From: Microbacterium sp. SSM24 | GTDB taxonomy: Bacteria > Actinomycetota > Actinomycetes > Actinomycetales > Microbacteriaceae | Length of the DNA stretch: 64,000 nt | Reading direction: 5' to 3' | Assembly: GCF_025989145.1 (NCBI RefSeq) | Contig: NZ_JAPDNQ010000001.1 | Location: 1,674,001-1,738,000 of the forward strand | Part shown: piece by piece, positions 52,932 through 61,818 of the stretch | Layout: every line of letters starts with the position of its first letter | Numbering within the stretch: the first letter of the stretch is position 1 | Program-made: the position numbers and the translations under genes | The notes under the pieces: model-generated | The model's input: the letters and a program-made list of their open reading frames with translations, nothing else | Database searches by the model: none | Told to the model about the DNA's origin: nothing

Positions 52932-53909
52932 GTGACTTCCGAGGCGCCCGAGACCGAGGCATCCGTCCCCACACGACGCAGCTACAGCTACCTCGGCCCC
53001 GCCGGGACGTTCACCGAGGCGGCGCTCGCGCAGGTGCCCGAGGCGCGCGGCCAGGAGTGGCGGCCGGTGCGCAACGTCGGCGAGGCGCTCGCGGACGTGC
53101 TCGAAGGGCGGTCGGATGCCGCGATGATCGCGATCGAGAACTCCGTCGACGGCGGCGTGTCGACGGCTCAGGACGCGCTCGCGACGGTGCCGGGTCTGCG
53201 GATCGTCGGCGAGTACCTCGTGCCCGTCGAGTTCGTGCTCGTCGGACGCCCGGGCGCGAAGATCGAGGACGTCTCGCTCATCGCGGCGCACCCCGTCGCC
53301 TACGCGCAGTGCCTGCAGTGGCTGTCGAAGAACCTTCCCGCGCACGCCCATGTTCCCGCCGCGAGCAACGTCGCCAGCGCGATGGGTCTCATCGACGGGT
53401 CCAGTGACGCGGATGCCGCGATCGCCCCGCCCGGGATCCTCGTGCACCACGAGCTCGAACTCCTCGCCTCCGCCATCGGCGACAACGCGAACGCCGTCAC
53501 GCGATTCGTGCTGGTGAGCCGCACCGTCGCGCCCCCGCCCCCGACCGGCGCCGACAAGACCTCGCTCATCGCCGAGCTGCCCGATGACCATCCCGGTGCG
53601 CTGCTCGAGATGCTCGAGCAGTTCGCGACCCGCGGCATCAACCTCTCGCTGCTGGCGTCGCGTCCGATCGGCGACGCGCTGGGCCGGTACCGGTTCGTCA
53701 TCGACGCGGACGGCCACATCTCGGACGAGCGCATGGCCGACGCCCTGCTGGGCCTGCGGCGCTTCAGTCCGCAGGTCGTGTTCCTCGGGTCGTATCCCCG
53801 CGCCGATCGGGCGGTCGTGCGCTACCCGGAGCGATACTCCGACGACGTGTTCGTCGAAGCCCGCGACTGGCTGCGCGGTCTCCTCAGCGGAGAGCCCGAC
53901 GAGGCATGA
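52932..53909 (+). CDS. pheA: Prephenate dehydratase
   Basis: This 325-residue monofunctional enzyme of phenylalanine biosynthesis has a PDT domain (YLGPAGTFTEAAL; IAIENSVDGGVSTAQD; the catalytic TRF in NAVTRFVLVS) and a C-terminal ACT regulatory domain (TSLIAELPDDHPGALLEML; GRYRFVIDADGH). The GTG at 52932 was selected because TAGGCT lies seven bases upstream; an in-frame ATG 24 bases earlier falls inside the inverted repeat and upstream of the promoter. It overlaps the next gene by four bases. Confidence 0.95.
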   Translation: MTSEAPETEASVPTRRSYSYLGPAGTFTEAALAQVPEARGQEWRPVRNVGEALADVLEGRSDAAMIAIENSVDGGVSTAQDALATVPGLRIVGEYLVPVEFVLVGRPGAKIEDVSLIAAHPVAYAQCLQWLSKNLPAHAHVPAASNVASAMGLIDGSSDADAAIAPPGILVHHELELLASAIGDNANAVTRFVLVSRTVAPPPPTGADKTSLIAELPDDHPGALLEMLEQFATRGINLSLLASRPIGDALGRYRFVIDADGHISDERMADALLGLRRFSPQVVFLGSYPRADRAVVRYPERYSDDVFVEARDWLRGLLSGEPDEA

Positions 53910-54346
53910 CCGAGCCTTTCGTCTTCGACCCGTCGAACGAGGTGCACGCGCGCACGCTCGCGCGCCTCGAAGGCGAGCAGGTCGCCTGGATCGGCACGAC
54001 CGGCCGCGACGGCTATCCGCACGCGGTGCCGGTCTGGTTCCTGTGGCTCGGCGATCGCGCCCTCGTGCTGAGCGAGCCGCGCACCGCGAAGGTCCGCAAC
54101 CTCGAGGCGGACCCGAAGGTGCTGCTGCACCTCGAAGCCGGCGCGGACGGCGAGCAGCTCGCCGTGCTCCGCGGCCTCGCGACCCTCTCGCCCGGTGCGG
54201 GCCCCGAGTGGGCGGAGCGCATCGGCGCCGCCTACGGCGCCAAGTACGACGAGTGGATGCTGCGCCTCGGCCTCACCACCGAGACGATGTTCGCCCGCTA
54301 CAGCACCGTCATCGAGATCACCCCCGTCTCGCTCATCGCCTGGTAG
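53906..54346 (+). CDS. PNPOx-like F420/flavin-binding protein
   Basis: This 146-residue protein has the split-barrel fold of pyridoxamine-phosphate-oxidase-like enzymes (VAWIGTTGRDGYPHAVPVWFLWLG; AKVRNLEADPKVLLHLE). In actinobacteria many members are F420-dependent reductases or biliverdin reductases. Its start overlaps the pheA stop by four bases, an operonic arrangement without an obvious functional link. The substrate is unknown. Confidence 0.8.
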   Translation: MTEPFVFDPSNEVHARTLARLEGEQVAWIGTTGRDGYPHAVPVWFLWLGDRALVLSEPRTAKVRNLEADPKVLLHLEAGADGEQLAVLRGLATLSPGAGPEWAERIGAAYGAKYDEWMLRLGLTTETMFARYSTVIEITPVSLIAW

Positions 54347-54441
54347 CCGCTCGCCGGGGCCTCGCCACGAGGCGGTGAGGCTCGTACCCTCTTGGGTGCG
54401 GGCGCGTCGCGTGTCCGCCACCTCGCGAACGGGGGTTCCCG

Positions 54442-55518
54442 ATGTCCACCTCGCCCTCCCTCTCCGCCGGCCCCACCGCCGACGCGTTCGCCGAGCGGAT
54501 GCTGACCTCCGCCCTCGGCTGGATCGACGTCATGTCGGCGTACCTCGGCGATCGTCTCGGCTGGTATCGAAGCCTCGCGGACGCCGGCCCGTCCACGCCG
54601 GACGAGCTGGCCGACCGCACGGGCACATCCCCGAGGTACGCACGCGAATGGCTCGAGCAGCAGGCCGTGAGCGGCATCCTCACCCTCGATGACTCCGGCC
54701 GGTACACCCTGCCGCCCGGGCCCGCCGAAGTGCTGACGGATGCCGCGAGCCTCGCCTATCTCGCACCGCTGTCCCGTCTCTTCGCGGCGACCGGCGCGCA
54801 GACCGCGGCGCTCCTCGAGGCGTACCGCACCGGCGGCGGGGTGAGCTGGGAGCAGTTCGGACCCGACGCCCGTGAGGCCCAGGCCGATCTGAACCGGCCG
54901 TGGTTCGGCGAACTCGCCGGGGCGTTCGCCACGGTGCCCGAGTTGCACGCCGTGCTGTCGCGGCCGGGAGCGCGGATCGCCGACATCGGCATGGGCGGCG
55001 GGTGGTCGTCGATCGAGTTGGCGAAGGCGCACCCCGGACTCCGCGTCGACGGTTTCGACGTCGACGAGCCGTCGATCGCCCTCGCCCGCGAGAATGCCGA
55101 AGCGGCGGGCGTGGCCGATCGCGTGGAGTTCCACAACGCCGACGGCGACGGTCTCGCGCACGACGGCCCGTTCGACGCCGCCTTCGCGTTCGAGTGCATC
55201 CACGACATGCCGCGGCCGGTCGAGGTCCTCGAGGCCATGCGGCTGGCCGTGCGCGACGGCGGCCCGGTGATCGTGATGGATGAGGCGGTGGCCGACCGGC
55301 TCGTCGCGCCGGGCGACGAGCTGGAGAGGATCATGTACGGATTCAGCCTCTTCTGCTGCCTTCCCGACGGGCTGTCGCACCAGCCGAGCGTGGGCACCGG
55401 CACGGTCATGCGCCCCGGCATCCTCCGGCGCTACGCCCAGGAGGCCGGCTTCGCCGATCTGGAGATCCTCCCGATCGAGGACTTCAGCTTCTTCCGCTTC
55501 TACTCGCTCACGCGCTGA
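54442..55518 (+). CDS. Class I SAM-dependent methyltransferase with N-terminal winged-helix domain
   Basis: This 358-residue protein has a dimerisation/winged-helix region at residues about 15-110 (TPDELADRTGTSPRYAREWLEQQ). The SAM domain follows: motif I IADIGMGGGWSSIELAK, an acidic residue after the second strand in VDGFDVDEPS, and motif IV DAAFAFECIHDMPRP. The layout resembles small-molecule O-methyltransferases and rRNA-independent Rv2258c-like proteins. TACCCT about 50 bases upstream is a possible -10. The target is unknown. Confidence 0.82.
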   Translation: MSTSPSLSAGPTADAFAERMLTSALGWIDVMSAYLGDRLGWYRSLADAGPSTPDELADRTGTSPRYAREWLEQQAVSGILTLDDSGRYTLPPGPAEVLTDAASLAYLAPLSRLFAATGAQTAALLEAYRTGGGVSWEQFGPDAREAQADLNRPWFGELAGAFATVPELHAVLSRPGARIADIGMGGGWSSIELAKAHPGLRVDGFDVDEPSIALARENAEAAGVADRVEFHNADGDGLAHDGPFDAAFAFECIHDMPRPVEVLEAMRLAVRDGGPVIVMDEAVADRLVAPGDELERIMYGFSLFCCLPDGLSHQPSVGTGTVMRPGILRRYAQEAGFADLEILPIEDFSFFRFYSLTR

Positions 55519-55550
55519 CCCCCGCCCCCGGCCCCCGGCCCGGCCACCCT

Positions 55551-55616
55551 TCCGTTTGTGCGGGCGAATGTCCGCCCGGGGGCCGGGTGACACGCACATT
55601 CGCCCGCACAAACGGA
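55551..55616. repeat. 66-bp palindromic element, copy 4
   Basis: TCCGTTTGTGCGGGCGAATG on the left and its complement on the right enclose a variable centre. It lies between the convergent methyltransferase and LLM genes. Confidence 0.9.
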
Positions 55617-55631
55617 AACCGGCGGGTCGGG

Positions 55632-56693
55632 TCAGGCGAGGCCGAGCTCGGCGGCGAGGAGGTCGAGCGTCTGCAGGCGGCCGGGGGAGGCATCCATCGG
55701 CTCGCCGTCGTAGCTGCCCGCGATGGGCGAGACCATGATCTCGTCGACGCCGTGCGTCGACGCGAACTCCCGCAGCCGGGTCGCGACCGCGTCGGGGGTT
55801 CCCACGAACCAGTTCGCACGGGCCGAGTCCATGAAGGAGTCGCCGAGCCCTTCGAAGTCGGCGGCGCCGGCGAGCGACTGCTCGACCGTCTCGAGCGGGA
55901 TGAGCGGGCGGTTCGTCCGCAGCCGCGCGGTCATCCGCAGGTTCGGCAGCACGCGCTCCTCGGCCTCGGCGTCGGTCGGGGCGGCGAGCACGTTCGCGGT
56001 GAGGAACGTGCGCGGCTCGGGGTGGGCCTCGCTCGGCCGATAGGCCGAGCGGTACAGGTCGAGCGCGCGCTCGAGTCCCTGGCCCGAGAAGTGGTTCGCG
56101 AACACGTACGGCAGCCCGACCGATGCGGCCAGCTGCGCCGAGTAGTCGCTCGAGCCCAGCAGCCACACCTCGGGGACCGTCGCTGCGGCGGGGGTCGCGT
56201 GCACGTCGTAGGTGCCGCCCGAGGTGAAGCGCACGCTGGCACCCTCGGGTGAGACGAGCGACACGATGTCGCGCACGTGGTCGGGGAAGCGGTCGACGTC
56301 GCTCGTCGTGCCGCTCTGGCGCAGCAGCTGCGTGATGACCGGATCCGAGCCGGGCGCGCGGCCCAGCCCGAGGTCGATGCGTCCCGGCGCGAGCGCCTCG
56401 AGCGCCGCGAACTGCTCCGCGACGACGAGCGGCGAGTGGTTGGGCAGCATCACGCCGCCCGATCCGAGCCGGATGCGCGACGTGCGTGCGGCGGACGCCG
56501 CCGCGAGCACCGGCGGCGTCGTCGAGGCGACGGCCGGCATATTGTGGTGCTCGGCGAACCAGTACCTCCGGAAGCCGAGCTCGTCGGCGCGGGTCACGAG
56601 GGCGAGGGATGCCGCGACCGCCTGCGCGCTCGTCTGCCCGGCACGCACCGGCACGAGGTCGAGGACGGACAGGGCCGGGGTCGCAGTGCTCAT
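55632..56693 (-). CDS. LLM-class flavin-dependent oxidoreductase (MsnO8-like)
   Basis: This 353-residue luciferase-like protein has YWFAEHHNMPAVASTTPPVL, SGGVMLPNHSPLVVAEQFAALEALAPGRIDLGLGRAPG and VFANHFSG, typical of the MsnO8 subgroup. It starts at ATG 56693. It probably oxidises a small substrate with reduced flavin. The neighbours give no clue to the pathway. Confidence 0.85.
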   Translation of the reverse strand: MSTATPALSVLDLVPVRAGQTSAQAVAASLALVTRADELGFRRYWFAEHHNMPAVASTTPPVLAAASAARTSRIRLGSGGVMLPNHSPLVVAEQFAALEALAPGRIDLGLGRAPGSDPVITQLLRQSGTTSDVDRFPDHVRDIVSLVSPEGASVRFTSGGTYDVHATPAAATVPEVWLLGSSDYSAQLAASVGLPYVFANHFSGQGLERALDLYRSAYRPSEAHPEPRTFLTANVLAAPTDAEAEERVLPNLRMTARLRTNRPLIPLETVEQSLAGAADFEGLGDSFMDSARANWFVGTPDAVATRLREFASTHGVDEIMVSPIAGSYDGEPMDASPGRLQTLDLLAAELGLA

Positions 56694-56737
56694 CCCCGGT
56701 ACCAACCCGCGGCCCGCGCTCGGCATTCCACGGCCGG

Positions 56738-57757
56738 TCAGGCCGAGCCGCGCCAGACGACGGGGCACTCGAGGACGCGGCCTTCTGTGCCGGGGTCTTC
56801 GCCGCGCAGCTGGCGGAGCACCGACTCCGCCGCGGCCCGGCCGAGCTCGGTGGCGGGCTGGTGCACGGTCGAGAGCGGGGGATCGGTGCGCAGCGCCCAC
56901 GAGCTGTCGTCGAAGCCGACGACGCCGACATCGTCGGGGATGCGGCGACCCGCCGCCTGGAGGACGTCCATCGCGCCGGCGGCGACGGCGTCGCTGGAGG
57001 CGAAGACGCCGTCGATGTCTGGCGCGCGCTCGAGGAGGGCCCGCATGCCGGCCTGCCCATCCGAGTAGGAGTACAGCGGGATCCGCTCGACGAGCTGGGG
57101 GTCGAAGCGGTTGCCCAGGGCATCCACGAAGCCGGCGAGGCGGTCGGAGCCGGAGTCGCGGTCGAGCGCCGGCGCGATCATGCCGATCCGCTTCCTGCCG
57201 GTCGCGACCAGGCGGGAAGTGATCTCGCGGGCTGCGCCTCGGTTGTCGATCGCGACGTAGGCGGCGTCGCCGATGTCGCGCGGGTGGCCCACGAAGGCGG
57301 CGGGCAGAGCGAGGTCGGCGATCGCCCGCGTGATCGGGTCTCCCACGCGGGCTGAGACGATGATGACGCCGTCGATCAGTCCACCGCTGAGATAGCGGGC
57401 GAGGCGATCGATGTCACGGGTGGAGTCGGCGATGAGGAAGGACAGCTGGTAGTCGGCCTCCGACAGCGCCGCGTTCGCGCCGAGGAGGATCGACCCGATG
57501 TTCGGGTCCTCCACGAAGAGCGAGTGGGGCTCGTGGACGATCAGCCCGATCGCCTGCGAGCTCTGCATGACGAGGCTGCGGGCGGCGCGGTTGGGGATGA
57601 AGCCCACCTTGGCGATGGCGGCGTCGATCGCCGCGCGGGCCTCGTCGGAGACGTAGGGCTGACCGTTCAGGACCCGACTCACGGTGCCGCGGGAGACTCC
57701 GGCCTCCGTGGCGACGTCCTTGACCGTTGCGCGTCGTCGGCGTCCGTTCGTCTCCAC
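56738..57757 (-). CDS. LacI family regulator of the beta-galactosidase locus
   Basis: This 339-residue repressor has helix-turn-helix TVKDVATEAGVSRGTVSRVLNG and a sugar-binding domain. The GTG at 57757 lies six bases after TACGAT, so the mRNA is probably leaderless. It is divergent from the GH42-ABC-GH36 operon. Three TGTGnACGnnCACA-type palindromes lie between them, one overlapping its own promoter. The likely inducer is galactose, lactose or a galacto-oligosaccharide. Confidence 0.9.
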   Translation of the reverse strand: METNGRRRRATVKDVATEAGVSRGTVSRVLNGQPYVSDEARAAIDAAIAKVGFIPNRAARSLVMQSSQAIGLIVHEPHSLFVEDPNIGSILLGANAALSEADYQLSFLIADSTRDIDRLARYLSGGLIDGVIIVSARVGDPITRAIADLALPAAFVGHPRDIGDAAYVAIDNRGAAREITSRLVATGRKRIGMIAPALDRDSGSDRLAGFVDALGNRFDPQLVERIPLYSYSDGQAGMRALLERAPDIDGVFASSDAVAAGAMDVLQAAGRRIPDDVGVVGFDDSSWALRTDPPLSTVHQPATELGRAAAESVLRQLRGEDPGTEGRVLECPVVWRGSA

Positions 57758-57769
57758 CGCCCCATCGTA

Positions 57770-57783
57770 TGTGCACGCGCACA
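57770..57783. promoter_or_regulatory. Galactoside-locus operator A (regulator side)
   Basis: TGTGCACGCGCACA overlaps the promoter of the LacI gene by one base of its -10 flank, suggesting autoregulation. It shares the TGTGCACG half with operators B and C. Confidence 0.6.
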
Positions 57784-57799
57784 ACTTATGCGCGTGATG

Positions 57800-57828
57800 T
57801 TGACAGCGAACTCGGTCGTGCATACTCT
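57800..57828 (+). promoter_or_regulatory. Promoter of the GH42 operon
   Basis: TTGACA (57800-57805) and TACTCT (57823-57828) are spaced by 17 bases. Operator B begins at the last base of the -10, so bound repressor would block initiation. Confidence 0.7.
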
Positions 57829-57841
57829 GTACACGTTCACA
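57828..57841. promoter_or_regulatory. Galactoside-locus operator B
   Basis: TGTACACGTTCACA, near-palindromic around the central CG, covers the expected transcription start of the GH42 operon. Confidence 0.72.
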
Positions 57842-57873
57842 GAACCTCAGCGCAGAGGAACGGCGCTCGGAAC

Positions 57874-57887
57874 TGTGCACGTTCACA
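57874..57887. promoter_or_regulatory. Galactoside-locus operator C
   Basis: TGTGCACGTTCACA lies in the untranslated leader, 46 bases downstream of operator B and just upstream of the TGAGGAG ribosome site. Confidence 0.72.
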
Positions 57888-57901
57888 GATCTGAGGAGCG
57901 C

Positions 57902-59917
57902 ATGACCACCCCCGCCCGGCCCTTCGAGCACGACGGCATCGCGTTCGGTTGCGACTACAACCCCGAACAGTGGACGCCCGACGTGTGGGACGAGGACATC
58001 GCCCTGATGGGCGAAGCGGGCGTCGACCTCGTCGCGATCAACATCTTCGGCTGGTCCCACATCGAGCCCCGCCCGGGGGAGTACCGCTTCGACGCGCTCG
58101 ACGACGTCCTCGGCCGCCTCCACGCCGCGGGCATCCGCGTGAACCTCGGCACCGGCACCGCGTCCCCTCCGGCATGGCTCGCCACCGCGCACCCCGAGAT
58201 CCTGCCCATGGCCGAGGACGGCACGCGTCGTTACCCGGGCGGACGTCAGGCGTTCTGCCCGAGCTCGCCGGTGTTCCGGGATGCCGCGATGCGACTGGCC
58301 GGCACCGTGGCGCGCCGCTACGCCGACCACCCCGCGGTCGAGCTGTGGCACGTCTCGAACGAACTCGGCTGCCACAACGCCCTCTGCTACTGCGACGAGA
58401 GCGCCGCGGCCTTCCGCCGCTGGCTCCGCGCCAGGTACGGCACGCTCGACGCGCTGAACGCCGCATGGGGCACCGCCTTCTGGAGCCAGACGTACGGCGA
58501 CTGGGACGAGATCCTCCCGCCGCGCACGACGCTCTCGGCCCGCAATCCCGGCCAGGCGCTGGACTTCCACCGCTTCAGCTCCGACGAGCTGCTCTCGTAC
58601 TACCGGGCGGAGGCCGAGGTCATCCGCGCGGTGAGCGCCGTGCCCATCACGACCAACTTCATGGTCACCGCGCACATCGAGAACCTCGACTACTGGTCGT
58701 GGGCGGCCGACATGGACATCATCGCCAACGACCACTACCTCGACAACCGTCTCGCCGATCCTCGCGCGGAGCTCGCCTTCGCTGCCGACCTCTCGCGCGG
58801 ACTGGGCCGTGGGGCGCCCTGGATCCTCATGGAGCACTCGACCGGCGCCGTCAACTGGCAGCCCCTCAACAAGCCGAAGGCGGCCGGCGAGATCATCCGC
58901 AACTCGCTCACCCACGTCGCCCGCGGCGCTGACGGCGTGTGCTTCTTCCAATGGCGCGCCTCCGTGCAGGGGAGCGAGAAGTTCCACTCCGCGATGCTCC
59001 CCCACGCCGGCACCGACACGGCCGTGTGGAGAGAGGTCGTCGAGCTCGGCGGCATCGTCGAGCGCATCGGCGAGGTGGCGGGCTCGCGCGTCGAGACCGA
59101 CGTCGCCCTCGTCTTCTCGTGGGAATCGTGGTGGGCGACCCAGACCGACTCGCGTCCGAGCCAGGCCCTCGGCTACCTCGACCAGGTGCACGCCGCGTAC
59201 GGCGCGCTCCACGCGCTCGGCCTGACCGTCGACATCGTCGCACCCGGCGCCGACCTCTCGGCGTACCGGCTGGTCGTCGTGCCCGGACTGCACCTGGTGC
59301 GCCAGGAGGAGGCATCCGTCATCACCGACTGGATCGCCGCCGGCGGCACCGCGCTCATCACCTTCTACAGCGGCACCGTCGACCAGGAAGACCGCGTCTG
59401 GACGGGCGGCTACACCGGCCCGTTCCGCGACGCGCTCGGCATCCGCATCGAGGAGTTCGCGCCGGTCGCCGCCGGCAGCACCCTGACCCTCACCGACGGC
59501 ACCACGTCGACGCTGTGGTCGGAGCGGTCGCACGTCACGACGGCGCAGGTCGAGGCATCCTTCGCGGACGGACCCTCGGCCGGCCACCCGGCCGTCACCC
59601 GCAACGCGTGGGGCGACGGCACGGCCTGGTACCTCGCGACGCTCCCCACCCCGGAGGCGTACCGCGCACTGGTCTCCCGTCTCGCGGACGACGCGGGCGT
59701 GCGCGCTGCGGCGGAGGTCCGCGGCGCGAGCGACGCCCTCGAGATCGTCAGGCGGAAGGGGACGGATGCCTCGTACCTCTTCGTCGTCAACCACGGCGAG
59801 ACGCCGGCCGTCGTGACGGCCGCGGGCGTCGAGCTGGTCACCGGGATGCCGGTCGCCGCGGACGTCGCGGTCCCCGGCGGCGCGGTGCGCATCATCAGAG
59901 AGGAGGCGGCCGCATGA
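57902..59917 (+). CDS. GH42 beta-galactosidase
   Basis: This 671-residue enzyme has a TIM barrel with acid/base E154 in LWHVSNELGCHN, nucleophile E311 in ILMEHSTG, and a zinc-cysteine cluster (residues CHNALCYCDES). These are followed by the trimerisation domain (VALVFSWESWWA) and a C-terminal beta domain. It is cytoplasmic and heads an operon with an ABC importer, so it would cut imported beta-galactosides. The stop overlaps the permease start by four bases. Confidence 0.95.
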   Translation: MTTPARPFEHDGIAFGCDYNPEQWTPDVWDEDIALMGEAGVDLVAINIFGWSHIEPRPGEYRFDALDDVLGRLHAAGIRVNLGTGTASPPAWLATAHPEILPMAEDGTRRYPGGRQAFCPSSPVFRDAAMRLAGTVARRYADHPAVELWHVSNELGCHNALCYCDESAAAFRRWLRARYGTLDALNAAWGTAFWSQTYGDWDEILPPRTTLSARNPGQALDFHRFSSDELLSYYRAEAEVIRAVSAVPITTNFMVTAHIENLDYWSWAADMDIIANDHYLDNRLADPRAELAFAADLSRGLGRGAPWILMEHSTGAVNWQPLNKPKAAGEIIRNSLTHVARGADGVCFFQWRASVQGSEKFHSAMLPHAGTDTAVWREVVELGGIVERIGEVAGSRVETDVALVFSWESWWATQTDSRPSQALGYLDQVHAAYGALHALGLTVDIVAPGADLSAYRLVVVPGLHLVRQEEASVITDWIAAGGTALITFYSGTVDQEDRVWTGGYTGPFRDALGIRIEEFAPVAAGSTLTLTDGTTSTLWSERSHVTTAQVEASFADGPSAGHPAVTRNAWGDGTAWYLATLPTPEAYRALVSRLADDAGVRAAAEVRGASDALEIVRRKGTDASYLFVVNHGETPAVVTAAGVELVTGMPVAADVAVPGGAVRIIREEAAA

Positions 59918-60858
59918 CCGCCACCGAAGTCCTCGTCACACGAGGAGCACGAGGAGCACGGAAAGGGCGGCGGCCGTCCGACACGGTACGGCGCAAGACC
60001 CCGCACAAGGGCGCGATCGCGATCTTCACAGGTCCGTTCAGCGTGCTGTTCCTGCTGTTCTACCTGATCCCCATCGGCTACGCGGTGTGGCAGTCGCTCC
60101 TCGTCGTCGAGCGCGACGGGCTCTACGGCGAGCCGACCGAGGTCTTCGGCGGGCTCACCCAGTACCTCCTCGTCTTCCAGAACGCGCCGTTCTGGGAGTC
60201 GGTCGGACGGGTGCTCCTGTTCGGCGTCGTGCAGGTGCCGATCATGCTGGGCCTGGCGCTCCTGTTCGCGCTGCTGCTGGATTCGCCGGTGCTCAAGGGC
60301 AAGAAGTTCTTCCGCCTCGCGTTCTTCGCGCCGTACGCGGTGCCCGGCGTCATCGCGGCGATCATGTGGGGCTTCCTCTACTCGCCGAACCTGTCGCCCT
60401 TCACGCAGGTGACGCAGAACGTCGACTTCCTGTCGCCGCAGCTGGTGCTCTGGTCGATCGCGAACGTCGTGACGTGGGTGTTCGTCGGCTACAACATGCT
60501 GATCATCTACTCGGCGCTCCTCGCGATCCCCGCCGAGGTGTACGAGGCCGCGCGCCTCGACGGCGCCGGTCAGGTCCGCATCGCGTGGTCGATCAAGATC
60601 CCGATGATCGCCCCGGCGCTCATCCTGACGGCGGTCTTCTCGATCATCGGCACGCTGCAGCTGCTCGCCGAGCCCCAGGTGTTCCGCTCGTTCAGCGCCG
60701 CGGTGTCGAGCACCTACACGCCGAACATGACCATCTACGCGACCAGCGCGATCCCGAACACGCACCTGGCGGCCGCCTTCTCGGTCGTCCTCGCCCTGGC
60801 GACGTTCGTGCTCTCGTTCGTGTTCCTCAAGGTCACCCAGCGGAAGGCCGAGCAATGA
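59914..60858 (+). CDS. Sugar ABC transporter permease (MalF type)
   Basis: This 314-residue permease has a basic N-terminal tail, six membrane segments (FTGPFSVLFLLFYLIPIGYAVW first) and the EAA-loop motif EAARLDGAGQVRIAWSIKIP. It is coupled by ATGA overlaps to the GH42 gene upstream and the second permease downstream. Like the other transporter here it lacks a dedicated ATPase gene. Confidence 0.93.
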   Translation: MTATEVLVTRGARGARKGRRPSDTVRRKTPHKGAIAIFTGPFSVLFLLFYLIPIGYAVWQSLLVVERDGLYGEPTEVFGGLTQYLLVFQNAPFWESVGRVLLFGVVQVPIMLGLALLFALLLDSPVLKGKKFFRLAFFAPYAVPGVIAAIMWGFLYSPNLSPFTQVTQNVDFLSPQLVLWSIANVVTWVFVGYNMLIIYSALLAIPAEVYEAARLDGAGQVRIAWSIKIPMIAPALILTAVFSIIGTLQLLAEPQVFRSFSAAVSSTYTPNMTIYATSAIPNTHLAAAFSVVLALATFVLSFVFLKVTQRKAEQ

Positions 60859-61757
60859 GCCTCCTCACCCGTACCGCCGGCGCGACCGCCGACGACCTGA
60901 AGCCCTCCTCGCGCGGGCCGAAGGAGAGCATCCTCTCGCGCGGAGCCGCGCTCATCGTGATGGGGGTCTTCACCCTCTACTTCCTCGTGCCGATCTGGTG
61001 GCTGTTCATCGCCTCCACCAAGGACCGCGGCGACCTGCTCACGACGAACGCCCTGTGGTTCGCGGACTGGAACTTCTTCGCCAACGTCGGCGACCTGCTG
61101 ACCTACAACGACGGCATCTACGTGCGGTGGCTCCTCAACAGCCTCGGCTACGCGGGCGTCGGCGCGCTGCTGGCGACCGTGTTCGCGGGCATGTGCGGCT
61201 ACGCCCTGGCGAAGTACCGGTTCCGCGGGCGTGAGGCGTACTTCAACACGGTCCTCGGCGGTGTTCTCGTCCCGGCCACGGCACTCGCGCTCCCGCTGTT
61301 CCTGCTGTTCAGCCAGGTCAACATGACCAACACGTTCTGGGCCGTGCTGCTGCCGAGCATCGTGAGCCCGTTCGGCGTGTACCTCAGCCGCATCTACGCG
61401 TCGGCGAGCGTGCCCGACGAGCTCATCGAGGCCGGCCGCATCGACGGCGCGAGCGAGGTGCGCACGTACTTCACGATCTCGATGCGCCTGATGATGCCCG
61501 CCCTCATCACGGTGTTCCTCTTCCAGTTCGTGTCGATCTGGAACAACTTCTTCCTGCCGCTGATCATGCTGCGCAGCCAGGAGCTGTTCCCGGTCACCTA
61601 CGGCCTCTACTCGTGGAACACGCAGCTCAACCAGATCCCCGAGCTGCGCACGTACGTCCTGGTCGGGTCGTTCCTCTCGATCGTCCCGCTCATCATCGCC
61701 TTCCTCCTCCTTCAGCGCTTCTGGCGCAACGGCCTGGGCACCGGGTCCGTGAAGTGA
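60855..61757 (+). CDS. Sugar ABC transporter permease (MalG type)
   Basis: This 300-residue permease has six membrane segments and the EAA-loop motif EAGRIDGASEVRTYFTISMR. It pairs with the preceding MalF-type protein. The binding-protein gene follows after 61 bases, an unusual order, since it more often comes first. Confidence 0.93.
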   Translation: MSLLTRTAGATADDLKPSSRGPKESILSRGAALIVMGVFTLYFLVPIWWLFIASTKDRGDLLTTNALWFADWNFFANVGDLLTYNDGIYVRWLLNSLGYAGVGALLATVFAGMCGYALAKYRFRGREAYFNTVLGGVLVPATALALPLFLLFSQVNMTNTFWAVLLPSIVSPFGVYLSRIYASASVPDELIEAGRIDGASEVRTYFTISMRLMMPALITVFLFQFVSIWNNFFLPLIMLRSQELFPVTYGLYSWNTQLNQIPELRTYVLVGSFLSIVPLIIAFLLLQRFWRNGLGTGSVK

Positions 61758-61818
61758 GTCCCCGCCGAGGGGCCAGCCCCCGGCATCCGTTGTAATCACC
61801 CACCAAGTAAGGAATGAC

